A DNA stretch of 64,000 nt from Pseudomonas asgharzadehiana (GCF_019139815.1 NZ_CP077079.1:4030001-4094000), one strand, 5' to 3'. Shown: positions 19,337 to 28,334, counted from the first letter of the stretch. A program made the numbers and translations. The notes: generated by a model from the sequence alone, not told the origin.

Positions 19337-20467
19337 ATGCGTAAACTTCTAGCGTTCACCGTCACCCTGGCCCTGGTTGCCACCGTCGCCGCGTATCTGG
19401 TCTGGACCCAGGAGCGCCCCGTGGCGCATTACCTGTCGGACCTGCGCATCACCCTCGCGGTCAACGAAGGCCAGCCGGCCGATCGCGGCAACTTGCTGGG
19501 CATCCAACCGCAGCTGTACCCCGCCGATTACCAAAGCCTGGAACGCCTGCACCTGAAACTCGCGGCCTACCTGCAAAACGCCCGGGACCAAGGCCTGATC
19601 AACGACAAGACCATCGTGGTGCTGCCGGAGCACATCGGCACCTGGCTGATGCTCACCGGCGAAAAAAACGAGGTGTACCAGGCATTGCATGTGAAAGATG
19701 CGATGAACTGGTTGTCATTGAGTAACCCAGTGCAATTCCTGCGCGCCTGGATCAGCGCCACCGGCACCAGCCGCAGCGACGACGCGTACCTGCGCATGAA
19801 GGCCCCGACCATGGCGCGTGACTATCAAGTGCTGTTCGGTGGCCTGGCCAAGGAATTCGGCGTTACCGTGGTGGCCGGCTCCATCGCCCTGCCCAACCCG
19901 ACGGTGAGGCAGGGGCAACTGCAGATCGGTCATGGTGCGCTGTACAACGCCAGCGTGGTGTTCGCGGCGGACGGCTTGCCGATCGGCGATCCACAGCGCC
20001 AGCTCTACCCGATCTACGATGAACGCGGCTTTATCGAGCCCGGCGACGAGAACATCGTCAGCGTGGTCGACACGCCAGCCGGACGCCTCGGCGTGTTGGT
20101 TGGCAGCGACAGCTGGTACCCGGACAACTACCGCAAACTCAACGAACAAGGCGCGCAATTGATCGCGGTGCCGGCCTTTGTGCTCGGGCGCGATACCTGG
20201 GAACGGCCGTGGCGCGGTTTCAAAAGCGTGTCGACACCGCCGGAAATCAGCCTCAAGCCCGAGGAACTCAGCGAAGGCGAAGCCTGGCGGCGCCTCACAC
20301 TGATCAGCCAACAACCGATCAGCCAGGCCAGCGCCGGCATGAGCGTGTTCCTGCGGGGTCAGTTCTGGGACCTGGGCACCGCCGGGCAGAGCTTCCTGAG
20401 CCACGCCGGGCATATCAGCGCCGACGGCGACGCACAGGGTGCGCGCTTATTGAATATCTGGCTGTAA
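19337..20467 (+). CDS. Nitrilase-fold (carbon-nitrogen hydrolase-like) protein lacking the catalytic Cys
   Basis: A 376-residue protein with an N-terminal hydrophobic segment (residues about 4-22), so probably membrane anchored or exported. The rest resembles the carbon-nitrogen hydrolase fold: VVLPEHIGTW with the first catalytic Glu (Glu98), then ALYNASVVFAADG and GRLGVLVGSDSWYPDNY. In active enzymes the last motif carries the nucleophilic Cys (ICYD); here the position is Gly256 in VGSD. The catalytic Lys of the K-x-H-L motif also appears to be replaced (Arg221 in PQRQLYP). The protein is probably not a classical amidase or nitrilase. The next gene, an AraC regulator, begins five bases after its stop. 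Confidence 0.7.
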   Translation: MRKLLAFTVTLALVATVAAYLVWTQERPVAHYLSDLRITLAVNEGQPADRGNLLGIQPQLYPADYQSLERLHLKLAAYLQNARDQGLINDKTIVVLPEHIGTWLMLTGEKNEVYQALHVKDAMNWLSLSNPVQFLRAWISATGTSRSDDAYLRMKAPTMARDYQVLFGGLAKEFGVTVVAGSIALPNPTVRQGQLQIGHGALYNASVVFAADGLPIGDPQRQLYPIYDERGFIEPGDENIVSVVDTPAGRLGVLVGSDSWYPDNYRKLNEQGAQLIAVPAFVLGRDTWERPWRGFKSVSTPPEISLKPEELSEGEAWRRLTLISQQPISQASAGMSVFLRGQFWDLGTAGQSFLSHAGHISADGDAQGARLLNIWL

Positions 20468-20471
20468 CGCC

Positions 20472-21506
20472 GTGAAACCGGTGCGCCTGGGGGATCTGTC
20501 GGTGGGCTTCGTGCACACCCTGGCCGATGCCATCAGCAGCCATGGCCTGGACCCGCAACCGCTGCTGCTGCAATACGGCCTCGACGCGGCGCGCCTTGCC
20601 GAAGCGGGCGCACGCTTGTCGATCCCACGCTACATGCGCCTGGGCCATGCGGCCATCCAACTCACCGGCGACGCCGGCCTGGGCCTGCGCATGGGCCGGC
20701 TCAGCCGCTTGAGCCAGGCGGGGCTCGCCGGGGTCACCGCCGCCCAGGCGCCGAACGTCCGCGAGGCGGCCCGCACGCTCACGCGCTTCGAGCCGCTGTA
20801 TGGCGCCAATTATCGTGGGCAGTCCAGTTTTGAAGAAGATGCCGACGGCGCCTGGCTGCGTTTCTATTCCATCAGCCCCTACAACGCCTATAACCGCTTT
20901 GTGGTGGACTCGATCATCGCCGGCTGGCTGCACCAGCTGTCGAGCCTGGCCCAACAACCAGTGCAGGCGCAACGCATCGACATCGAGTTCGAAGCACCGG
21001 ACTATAGCGACCAATACCGCCTGTTGGGCGACAGCCCGGTCCACTTTGGCGCCGACGCCAACCAACTGCGCCTGAACCAGGCCACCCTGGCCCTGCGCAA
21101 CCCGCAGCATTGCCCCAGTACCTGGCAGCTGTTGTTGCAATTGTGTGAACGGGAATTGGAGCAGTTGACCCGCACGCGCAGCCTGCGCGAGCGCATTACC
21201 CGCTTGCTCGGGCCAATGCTCAATGGCGGCCGGGAACCCGACCTGGAAGAAGTGGCGGCACGCCTGAAGCTGCCAACCTGGACACTGCGCCGCAAACTGA
21301 CCGAAGAAGGTACTCAGTTCCGCGCGATTCTCAACGATACCCGCCGCGACCTGGCCATGACCTACATCCGCGATACGGAACTGGCGTTCGGCGAGATCGC
21401 CTACTTGCTCGGTTTTGCCTCGGCCCAAGCATTTCAACGGGCGTTCAGGCGGTGGAACAACCAGACCCCAGGGGAGTTTCGCCGCAGTCAGCGGCAGTAC
21501 GCCTGA
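20472..21506 (+). CDS. AraC-family transcriptional regulator
   Basis: A 344-residue regulator with an N-terminal arabinose-binding-like domain of the OruR/ArgR-associated type (about residues 15-200) and a C-terminal double HTH (about 235-335). The latter contains LEEVAARLKLPTWTLRRKL and IAYLLGFASAQAFQRAFRRW. It starts with GTG at 20472, five bases after the upstream stop, so it is probably co-transcribed with the nitrilase-fold gene. Its targets are not evident. Confidence 0.88.
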   Translation: MKPVRLGDLSVGFVHTLADAISSHGLDPQPLLLQYGLDAARLAEAGARLSIPRYMRLGHAAIQLTGDAGLGLRMGRLSRLSQAGLAGVTAAQAPNVREAARTLTRFEPLYGANYRGQSSFEEDADGAWLRFYSISPYNAYNRFVVDSIIAGWLHQLSSLAQQPVQAQRIDIEFEAPDYSDQYRLLGDSPVHFGADANQLRLNQATLALRNPQHCPSTWQLLLQLCERELEQLTRTRSLRERITRLLGPMLNGGREPDLEEVAARLKLPTWTLRRKLTEEGTQFRAILNDTRRDLAMTYIRDTELAFGEIAYLLGFASAQAFQRAFRRWNNQTPGEFRRSQRQYA

Positions 21507-21514
21507 AATCGGTC

Positions 21515-21601
21515 CTACAGCTCGGTGGCGTCGTCGGCCGGATCCAGCGGATCCCATTCAAAGGCCTGGTACTCCAGCAGTTCTTCCTGGTAATCATCCA
21601 T
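21515..21601 (-). CDS. Small acidic protein of 28 residues
   Basis: A 29-codon frame with a clear ribosome binding site (AAGGAG, six bases before ATG 21601). It encodes 28 residues starting MDDYQEELLEYQAFE and ending DPADDATEL: 11 acidic residues and no Lys, Arg or His. I recall similar tiny acidic proteins in other pseudomonads but could not check. It is convergent with the AraC gene, eight bases from its stop. No function is known. Confidence 0.7.
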   Translation of the reverse strand: MDDYQEELLEYQAFEWDPLDPADDATEL

Positions 21602-21956
21602 CGCGGACTCCTTGTTGACGTTAAAAGCGGCTGCACACAGATGACCTGCATGAGCAGCTTAAAGTGCCGTCATGACGAAAAAATGTCTGCGTCATGGCGT
21701 TCCCGCACTCCAAGATTAAACGTAGCAGCGTTATCCGAATTTAGCCCCTGAGCTTCGAGGCGGCGCAGTGATTGCGGTAACCGGGTATCCGCAGGCGATT
21801 GTCGATCAGTTAGCGGCCTACGTGGACTCAAGGTTTATCGCGCTGGGAGCAGGTTCGGTGCAGCCATCGGCACCAGCGGTGCATCAGCCAACGCATCTGT
21901 AGCTGACCCGGTGCTATCGGGAGCAAGCCCCCTCCCACACGGGATCGGCTTCGACT
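21602..21956. other. Intergenic region with possible gene remnant and REP
   Basis: About 355 bases between the small acidic ORF and the marR-type gene. On the plus strand a stop-free stretch from about 21724 to 21902 includes a GTG near 21766 that would give 44 residues (beginning MIAVTGYPQAIVDQLAAYVD), with codon use like the neighbours but no clear ribosome binding site; it may be the eroded end of a lost gene. A REP copy follows at 21914-21940. Nothing else was recognised. Confidence 0.4.
21914..21940 (-). repeat. REP palindrome, single copy
   Basis: ATCGGGAGCAAGCCCCCTCC followed by CACAC, the REP core read on the minus strand, 17 bases past the 3' end of the marR-type gene. Confidence 0.85.
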
Positions 21957-22427
21957 TCAGGATTTGCGGCGGCTGCGGGTCTGCACACTCGCCTCCATCG
22001 CCAGCCCGGCCGTGCGCTCCAACGCATCGGCAAACCCCTGGCGCTGTTCGGGCTCGATCTGCGAGAGGAACAGCTCATCTACCGTACTTTCATAGATCTT
22101 CCACATCTTTTTTCGCAGCGCCCGCCCGGCCTCGGTAATCGAGGCAAACGCCGCGCGGCCATCGCCGTCCGAGCGGGAACGCTCCACCAGGCCGTCTTTT
22201 TCCAGGCGGTCTACCAGGCGCGTGAGGTTGTAGCGCTCGATGGCCAGCACATCGGCCAATTCGTGCATGCGGCGGGTGCCGTCGGGGCCGCTTTCCAGGC
22301 CCCACAAGGCGTCGTACCAGGCGTAAGGCGGCAGGTTCGCCTCGGCCAGGCGGCGTTCGATTTCACGGATGACCGTCCTGTGAGCCCTGACAAAACGGAA
22401 CCATACATCAGGCTCTTTCGACGACAT
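21957..22427 (-). CDS. MarR-family transcriptional regulator
   Basis: A 156-residue MarR-type winged-helix regulator. DNA-binding elements are visible as MHELADVLAIERYNLTRLVDRLE (recognition helix region, about residues 53-75) and the wing GLVERSRSDGDGRAAFASIT. ATG 22427 begins the conserved protein. It is divergent from the pyruvate-dehydrogenase-type E1 gene, and a palindrome that could be its operator lies between them. The ligand is unknown. Confidence 0.88.
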   Translation of the reverse strand: MSSKEPDVWFRFVRAHRTVIREIERRLAEANLPPYAWYDALWGLESGPDGTRRMHELADVLAIERYNLTRLVDRLEKDGLVERSRSDGDGRAAFASITEAGRALRKKMWKIYESTVDELFLSQIEPEQRQGFADALERTAGLAMEASVQTRSRRKS

Positions 22428-22497
22428 GCAACACCATCCGGGGGATTTCAAGAAGGTTGCAATAGTAGCTCATCCCGCGCTAGATTCGTTTATGTAG

Positions 22498-22509
22498 TTG
22501 CAATTGCAA
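22498..22509. promoter_or_regulatory. Palindrome TTGCAATTGCAA, candidate MarR operator
   Basis: A perfect 12-base palindrome lies between the divergent marR-type and E1 genes, with a related half site TTGCAAT at 22457-22463. MarR dimers usually bind such symmetric A/T-rich sites. Assignment is by position. Confidence 0.5.
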
Positions 22510-22572
22510 TTACTTTGGCGACCCTCCCACAAGGAGCCCGCCACTCGATATCCGCCTACCCTGGAGCCTCAC

Positions 22573-25233
22573 ATGACCCCCAATACCGCAGTGCGCCGCG
22601 ACGACGACCCACAGGAAACCCGCGAGTGGCTGGAGTCCATCGAATCGGTGCTGTCCACCGAAGGCCGCCCGCGCGCCCACTACCTGATCGATCAATTGCT
22701 GGATTTCGACGTGGCGCGTCACGGTGATTTCTACGGGCGGGTGACAACCCCCTACGTCAACACCATCGCGGTGGAGCGCCAACTGCCCTACCCCGGCAAC
22801 CTGGCCATCGAACGCCGCACCAACGCGTTTATCCGCTGGAACGCCATGGCGATGGTGCTGCGTGCGGGCAAACATTCGGGCGTCGGTGGGCACATTGCGA
22901 CCTATGCGTCAGCCGCCGTCCTGTACGACGTAGGTTTTGACCATTTCTTCCGTGGTCGCACCGATAGCTTCGATGGCGACCTGGTGTACATCCAGGGCCA
23001 CTCCTCACCCGGTATCTACAGCCGCGCCTATCTCGAAGGGCGCATCAGCGAAGCGCAGTTGGACAATTTCCGGCGCGAGGCCAATGGCGAAGGGATTTCG
23101 TCCTACCCGCACCCACGACTCATGCCGGACTTCTGGCAATTTCCTACGGTATCAATGGGCCTCGGGCCGATCACTGCCGCCTATCAAGCGCGCTTTATGC
23201 GCTACCTGGAGTACCGCGGCCTCAAGCAACACCAAGGCCGCAAGGTCTGGGCGTTCCTCGGTGATGGCGAAATGGACCAGCCGGAATCCCTCGCCGCCAT
23301 TTCCCTGGCCGGGCGCGAGAAACTCGACAACCTGATCTTCGTGGTCAACTGCAACCTGCAACGCCTGGACGGGCCGGTGCGCGGCAATGCCAAGGTGATC
23401 CAGGAATTCGAAAGCCTGTACCGCGCCGCCGGTTGGAATGTGATCAAGGTGATCTGGGGCGGTGGCTGGGATGCGTTGCTCGACAAAGACCAGAGCGGCC
23501 TGCTGCGCCAGCGCATGATGGAATGCGTAGACGGCGACTATCAGAACTACAAATCGCAGAACGGCGCCTACGTGCGCGAGCATTTCTTCGGTAAATACCC
23601 AGAATTGCTGGCACTGGTTGCGGACATGTCCGACGACGATATCTGGAAACTCTCACGCGGCGGGCACGACCCGGACAAGGTTTACAACGCCTACGCCGCC
23701 GCCGTGCGCCATACCGGCCAACCCACTGTGATCCTGGCCAAAACCGTCAAGGGCTTCGGCATGGGCGAAGCCGGCGAAGGCCAGAACATCAACCACCAAC
23801 TGAAGAAGATGGGCGCCGACGCCGTCAAGGCCTTCCGCGACCGCTTCGGCCTGGACGTGGCCGACGAACAACTCGCCGACATCCCTTACCTCAAGCCCGC
23901 CGTCGACAGCGAAGAAGCCCGCTACTTCGCTGCCCGCCGCCAAGCCCTGGGTGGCCACGTGCCAGCGCGTCACAGTGCCGTCGAGCCTTTGCAGATCCCC
24001 GACCTGGCCGCCTTCGCCACTCAACTCAAGGACACCGGCGAGCGGGCCATTTCGACCACCATGGCGTTCGTGCGCATCCTCGGCACCCTGCTCAAGGACC
24101 CACAGATGGGCAAGTTGATCGTCCCCATCGTGCCGGATGAGTCACGCACCTTCGGCATGGAAAGCCTGTTCCGACAGATCGGCATCCACTCTGCTGTCGG
24201 CCAGCTCTATACGCCACAGGACGCCGGGCAACTGAGCTACTACAAGGAGAGCAAGGACGGACAGATTATGCAGGAAGGCCTGAATGAGTCCGGCGCTATT
24301 TCCTCGTGGATAGCGGCCAGTACGTCCTACAGCAACCACGGTTTGATGACCGTACCGTTCTATATTTTTTATTCGATGTTCGGCTTCCAGCGCGTCGGCG
24401 ACCTGGCCTGGGCGGCGGCCGATGCGCGGGCGCGTGGCTTCCTGCTGGGCGCTACGGCCGGGCGTACCACGCTGATGGGCGAAGGCCTGCAGCATGACGA
24501 CGGCCATAGCCATATCCTGGCGTCGGTCATTCCGTGCTGCGTGTCGTATGACCCGACTTTTGCCTACGAGCTGGCAGTGATCATTCGCGAAGGCATGCGG
24601 CGCATGTATGTCGAGCAAGAGGACATTTACTACTACATCACGCTGCTCAACGAAAACTACCCGCACCCGGCCATGCCAGAAGATGTGGAAGAAGGCATTC
24701 TCAAGGGCATGTACCCGCTCGGCGTCAGCCCGCAGGCCCAGGTGCAACTGATGGGCAGTGGTTCGATCCTGCGCGAAGTGATCGCGGCGGCGCAATTGCT
24801 CGCCAAGGATTTCGCGGTGTACAGCAACGTGTGGAGCGTGACCAGCCTCACCGAATTGCGCCGTGACGGGCAGGCAGTCGAGCGCTGGAACCTGTTGCAC
24901 CCGGAAGGCGAGCCACGCATGGGTTATGTGGAGCAATGCCTGGCCGGACAGACGGGGCCGGTGGTGGTGGCGACGGACTACATGAAACTGTTCGCCGACC
25001 AGATCCGCCCATTCGTGCACAACCGACGCTTTGTGGCGCTGGGCACCGACGGCTTCGGGCAATCGGATACGCGGGAGGCCTTGCGCGAGTTCTTTGAGGT
25101 GGACCGACACTTCATCGCACTCGCGGCCTTGAAGGCACTGGCCAATGACGGCGTGATCGGTCGCGATAAAGTCAGTGAGGCAATCAAGCGCTACGGGATC
25201 AACGTCGACAAGACCGACCCCGCAGCGGTCTGA
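22573..25233 (+). CDS. Stand-alone homodimeric pyruvate/2-ketoacid dehydrogenase E1 component (AceE/MdeB-like)
   Basis: An 886-residue thiamine-diphosphate enzyme of the AceE type. The ThDP/Mg motif is GDGEMDQPESLAAIS with NCNLQRLDGPV about 30 residues later; the N-terminal RTNAFIRWNAMAMVLRA and the C-terminal half (GRTTLMGEGLQHDDGHSHIL) are typical of homodimeric E1. No aceF (E2) gene is adjacent, and the true aceEF operon of Pseudomonas lies elsewhere. It resembles MdeB of P. putida, an alpha-ketobutyrate-acting E1 paralogue, but no methionine gamma-lyase gene is nearby. The substrate is therefore open (pyruvate, 2-ketobutyrate or related). ATG 22573 was chosen; the marR-type gene is divergent and probably controls it. 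Confidence 0.85.
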   Translation: MTPNTAVRRDDDPQETREWLESIESVLSTEGRPRAHYLIDQLLDFDVARHGDFYGRVTTPYVNTIAVERQLPYPGNLAIERRTNAFIRWNAMAMVLRAGKHSGVGGHIATYASAAVLYDVGFDHFFRGRTDSFDGDLVYIQGHSSPGIYSRAYLEGRISEAQLDNFRREANGEGISSYPHPRLMPDFWQFPTVSMGLGPITAAYQARFMRYLEYRGLKQHQGRKVWAFLGDGEMDQPESLAAISLAGREKLDNLIFVVNCNLQRLDGPVRGNAKVIQEFESLYRAAGWNVIKVIWGGGWDALLDKDQSGLLRQRMMECVDGDYQNYKSQNGAYVREHFFGKYPELLALVADMSDDDIWKLSRGGHDPDKVYNAYAAAVRHTGQPTVILAKTVKGFGMGEAGEGQNINHQLKKMGADAVKAFRDRFGLDVADEQLADIPYLKPAVDSEEARYFAARRQALGGHVPARHSAVEPLQIPDLAAFATQLKDTGERAISTTMAFVRILGTLLKDPQMGKLIVPIVPDESRTFGMESLFRQIGIHSAVGQLYTPQDAGQLSYYKESKDGQIMQEGLNESGAISSWIAASTSYSNHGLMTVPFYIFYSMFGFQRVGDLAWAAADARARGFLLGATAGRTTLMGEGLQHDDGHSHILASVIPCCVSYDPTFAYELAVIIREGMRRMYVEQEDIYYYITLLNENYPHPAMPEDVEEGILKGMYPLGVSPQAQVQLMGSGSILREVIAAAQLLAKDFAVYSNVWSVTSLTELRRDGQAVERWNLLHPEGEPRMGYVEQCLAGQTGPVVVATDYMKLFADQIRPFVHNRRFVALGTDGFGQSDTREALREFFEVDRHFIALAALKALANDGVIGRDKVSEAIKRYGINVDKTDPAAV

Positions 25234-25234
25234 T

Positions 25235-26008
25235 TTATGGAGCAGGCGTCGGCAGCGGTGGAATCGCCTCTGTCGGCGCCGGCAGCTCAGGATTGGTCGG
25301 CGACGGTGCCGGCTCTGACTGAGGCGCGATCGGCGTAGGTTCGGCCGGCGGTGCCACAGGTTCCGAAGCGGCGGGTTCTTCCTTCGGCGCTTCGACCTTC
25401 TCGGCAGCCGGTGCGGCCTTGGGTTCCGGAACACCCAGCTCCGCCTTGGGCTGCTCGGGAATGTGCGCCGCCTGCTTCACTTCCTGAGGCAGGAACACGT
25501 CCACCAGCGCAAAGTAACGCTCGTAGAACTTCGGTGCCGAAACGGTCTCACTGGCCACTTTCACCATCGAGTCATCGGTGGAGCCGATCGGCATCGACAC
25601 CGACCCCAGCACACCCACACCCAGGCTTGCCGAGTTGTTGACCTTCTTCAGCGCATAACGGTCCTGCAAGGCGTTGGCGAACATCGTCGAATGGTGGGTG
25701 CCTTTGCCGTCATCGGCGCACACCACGTTGAAGCTGATCTGCAGATGGGTTTCGCCGGTCTGCTGGAAACTCTTGTTACCCACTACCAACTTCGGATCGC
25801 TGCTGGTGATGATGTAACCCTGGCTCAGCAAGGCACGCCGGGCAGCTTCGCACGCGGCGGTATCACTGACCGGATAATCCCGGGAAAACGTGCCGGAGTC
25901 GTCGAAATTCTCATGTTCGTAAATAGCGGTCTTGGGTGACGAGCAGCCCGCGGCGCCCGCCAACACCAGCGCCATCCCGAGGCAACGCAAGTGAAATGAT
26001 GTCGACAT
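25235..26008 (-). CDS. DUF2242-type lipoprotein with Pro/Ala/Glu-rich tail
   Basis: A 257-residue lipoprotein. The lipobox LAGAAGC puts the lipidated Cys at residue 22. Residues about 30-175 resemble the DUF2242 family (ENFDDSGTFSRDYPV, TACEAARRALLSQGY, FYERYFALVDVFL). The last 80 residues are low-complexity and rich in Pro, Ala and Glu, a likely flexible linker in the envelope. Function is unknown. The stop codons of this gene and the convergent E1 gene are one base apart. Confidence 0.8.
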   Translation of the reverse strand: MSTSFHLRCLGMALVLAGAAGCSSPKTAIYEHENFDDSGTFSRDYPVSDTAACEAARRALLSQGYIITSSDPKLVVGNKSFQQTGETHLQISFNVVCADDGKGTHHSTMFANALQDRYALKKVNNSASLGVGVLGSVSMPIGSTDDSMVKVASETVSAPKFYERYFALVDVFLPQEVKQAAHIPEQPKAELGVPEPKAAPAAEKVEAPKEEPAASEPVAPPAEPTPIAPQSEPAPSPTNPELPAPTEAIPPLPTPAP

Positions 26009-26097
26009 TGAAAATCCTGAGGAAAACGGTCTGGCCGGTATTGTGCAACAGAACGTGGCCTTGGCGCGCGCATTCCTGTCGGTAAAACGTCACAGAC

Positions 26098-26997
26098 CTA
26101 CACGACGGCGCCTGCAGGAAAAAGCTGCGCGCACATATGATCGATAAACACGCGCAATTTGGCCGATGCATGGCGGCTGGATGGCCACAACATCCAGAAA
26201 CTGCCCCGGTGTTCCAGGTAGTCGTCCAGCACACGCTGCAAACGCCCCTCCCGCACTGCCTGGTGGACCATATAGTCCGGCAGGCAGGCAATGCCCAAGC
26301 CTTCATGCACCACATGGTTAAGGGACTCGATGGTGGTGCTGACCAACGGCGTACGCAAGGTGGGCTCCACCTCGTCGAGTGCCCGCCGCAGCGGCCAGGG
26401 CTCCAGTTGACCGGTGGCGCAAAACTTGTGACGCAGGCAGGCGTGACCGCTCAAATGCTGGGGCAGCAGCGGCGTGCCGTGCTGTTGAAAGTAGCCCGGC
26501 GTCGCCACCAGCACCAGTTGATAGTGCCCCAGATGACGGGCCATCAAGCGCGAATCTTCTGGCTTGCCGGTGCGAATCACCGCATCGAAACCTTCCTCGA
26601 TCACGTCAACCATGCGGTCGGAAAAATCCACATCCAACTCAATGTCCGGGTAAGCGCGCATAAAGTCGCTGAGCACCGGCATCAACAAGCCACGCACTTG
26701 CGGCACACTGATGCGCAACTTGCCTCGAGGCGCCACGCGGGCGTCGGTCAATTCGCGCTCGGCGGCCTCGATCTCGAGCAGGATCCGCCGCGAACGCTCA
26801 AGGAACAGTGCGCCTTCGCCAGTCAGGGTGATGCTGCGCGTACTGCGATGAAACGACCGCACGCCCAGGCGCTCCTCCATGCGCGCAATGCTTTTGCCCA
26901 CCGCCGATGACGATACGCCCAGCACACGCGCGGCAGCGGTGAAACTGCGGGTCTGCGCCACCTGCACGAATACCGCGAGGCTGCCCAAGCTATCCAT
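26098..26997 (-). CDS. LysR-family transcriptional regulator
   Basis: A 299-residue LysR regulator with HTH FVQVAQTRSFTAAARVLGVS followed by SAVGKSIARMEERLG, and an effector-binding domain. It is of the CrgA-like LysR group (long C-terminal domain, RVAPRGKLRISVP-like segment). ATG 26997 begins the family N-terminus MDSLGSLAVFVQVA. It is divergent from an MFS exporter gene with 119 bases between starts, so it probably controls that gene. Confidence 0.9.
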   Translation of the reverse strand: MDSLGSLAVFVQVAQTRSFTAAARVLGVSSSAVGKSIARMEERLGVRSFHRSTRSITLTGEGALFLERSRRILLEIEAAERELTDARVAPRGKLRISVPQVRGLLMPVLSDFMRAYPDIELDVDFSDRMVDVIEEGFDAVIRTGKPEDSRLMARHLGHYQLVLVATPGYFQQHGTPLLPQHLSGHACLRHKFCATGQLEPWPLRRALDEVEPTLRTPLVSTTIESLNHVVHEGLGIACLPDYMVHQAVREGRLQRVLDDYLEHRGSFWMLWPSSRHASAKLRVFIDHMCAQLFPAGAVV

Positions 26998-27017
26998 GAT
27001 TTTGCCTTTGCCGATTG

Positions 27018-27033
27018 CGGACACCCACGTCCG
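27018..27033. promoter_or_regulatory. Inverted repeat CGGAC-N6-GTCCG between LysR and MFS genes
   Basis: Five-base arms with a six-base spacer lie in the divergent control region. It may be part of the LysR site; evidence is positional only. Confidence 0.3.
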
Positions 27034-27116
27034 ATAAGTTCGGAACCTTAGCCTGTTTTTCCGCAAGACACAGCCCCCTACGCTGCGCCCTCGCCCCTTT
27101 TCTGCATGGACACACT

Positions 27117-28304
27117 ATGAGCGCTAACCCCTTAGTGACTGAGATCGGCACCACCGCCCCACGGGAAACACTGCCCTTGGGTGGCCTTTTGGCCCTGGCC
27201 TGCGCTGGTTTTATCACCATTCTTACCGAAGCGATGCCCGCCGGGCTCTTGCCGCAAATGGGCCAAGGCCTGGGCGTGTCGCCGGCACTGGTCGGCCAGT
27301 TGGTCACCCTCTACGCCCTAGGGTCATTGCTGGCGGCCATCCCCCTCACGCTGCTGACCCGAGGCTGGCGCCGCCGACCGCTGCTGTTGATGGCCATCGG
27401 CGGCTTTGCCGTGGTCAACAGTGTGACGGCATTCTCCAGCCACTACGGCCTGACCCTGGTGGCACGCTTCTTTGCCGGCGTGTTCGCCGGGCTGCTTTGG
27501 GCATTGCTCGCCGGCTACGCCAGCCGCATGGTGGCACCGCACCTGCAAGGCCGGGCAATCGCGGTGGCGATGCTCGGCGCACCGTTGGCGTTGTGCCTGG
27601 GCCTGCCGGCCGGCACCTGGCTCGGCACCATCGTGGGCTGGCGCCTGAGTTTTGCGATCATGACCGGGCTCACACTGGTGTTGCTGATATGGGCACGCTG
27701 GCAGCTTCCGGACTTTGCCGGCCAAGCCGCTCAAAAGCGCCTGCGCCTGCACCAGGTATTGACCCTGCCCGGTATTCGCTCGGTGCTGTGGGTGACCTTT
27801 ACCTACGTATTGGCCCACAACATCCTCTACACCTATGTGGCACCGCTGTTGGAGCCCGCCGGTATCGCTGCCGATATCGACCGAGTGCTGCTGGTGTTTG
27901 GTCTCGCCGCGCTGTTGAGCATCTGGCTGGCCGGCGTGCTGATTAATCGGTGGTTGCGCACACTGCTGCTCATCAGTTGCGCACTGTTCGGCATGATCGC
28001 CCTGGCGTTGGCGTTATGGATCGAGGTGCCGACCGTCATCTACCTCGCGGTGGTGTTTTGGGGCCTGGCGTTTGGCGGCCTGCCGGCTTTGTTGCAAACC
28101 GCCCTGGCCCAATCGGCGGGCGAATCGGCGGACGCCGCGCAATCGATGCTCGTGACCGTATGGAACCTGGGGATAGCCGGCGGCGGGTTGGCTGGCGGCG
28201 TGTTGCTTCAGGGCTGGGGCGTTGCGACGTTCCCCTGGGCGATCGTGTTATTGATGCTGTTGGCCCTGGCAGGTGCATCACAGGTCGGCGTCCAGCGCAC
28301 ATAA
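27117..28304 (+). CDS. MFS transporter, AraJ/YdhP-type exporter
   Basis: A 395-residue protein with 12 predicted membrane helices. It looks like a drug/sugar proton antiporter of the AraJ/YdhP group: LPQMGQGLGVSPALVGQLVTLYALG in helices 1-2, then LTRGWRRRPLLLMAIGGFA in the loop 2-3 region. ATG 27117 begins the conserved part. The substrate cannot be predicted. The neighbouring divergent LysR gene is the probable regulator, a common arrangement for inducible exporters. Confidence 0.88.
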   Translation: MSANPLVTEIGTTAPRETLPLGGLLALACAGFITILTEAMPAGLLPQMGQGLGVSPALVGQLVTLYALGSLLAAIPLTLLTRGWRRRPLLLMAIGGFAVVNSVTAFSSHYGLTLVARFFAGVFAGLLWALLAGYASRMVAPHLQGRAIAVAMLGAPLALCLGLPAGTWLGTIVGWRLSFAIMTGLTLVLLIWARWQLPDFAGQAAQKRLRLHQVLTLPGIRSVLWVTFTYVLAHNILYTYVAPLLEPAGIAADIDRVLLVFGLAALLSIWLAGVLINRWLRTLLLISCALFGMIALALALWIEVPTVIYLAVVFWGLAFGGLPALLQTALAQSAGESADAAQSMLVTVWNLGIAGGGLAGGVLLQGWGVATFPWAIVLLMLLALAGASQVGVQRT

Positions 28305-28334
28305 AAAAAACCCCGGTCTTTTCAGGCCGGGGGC
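28303..28334 (-). terminator. Terminator of ppiD (may serve both directions)
   Basis: CCCCGG (28312-28317) pairs with CCGGGG (28328-28333). On the minus strand a run of eight T follows, so it mainly ends ppiD transcription; the plus-strand tail (GCTTCTTATT) is weaker but may help to end the MFS transcript. Confidence 0.8.
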
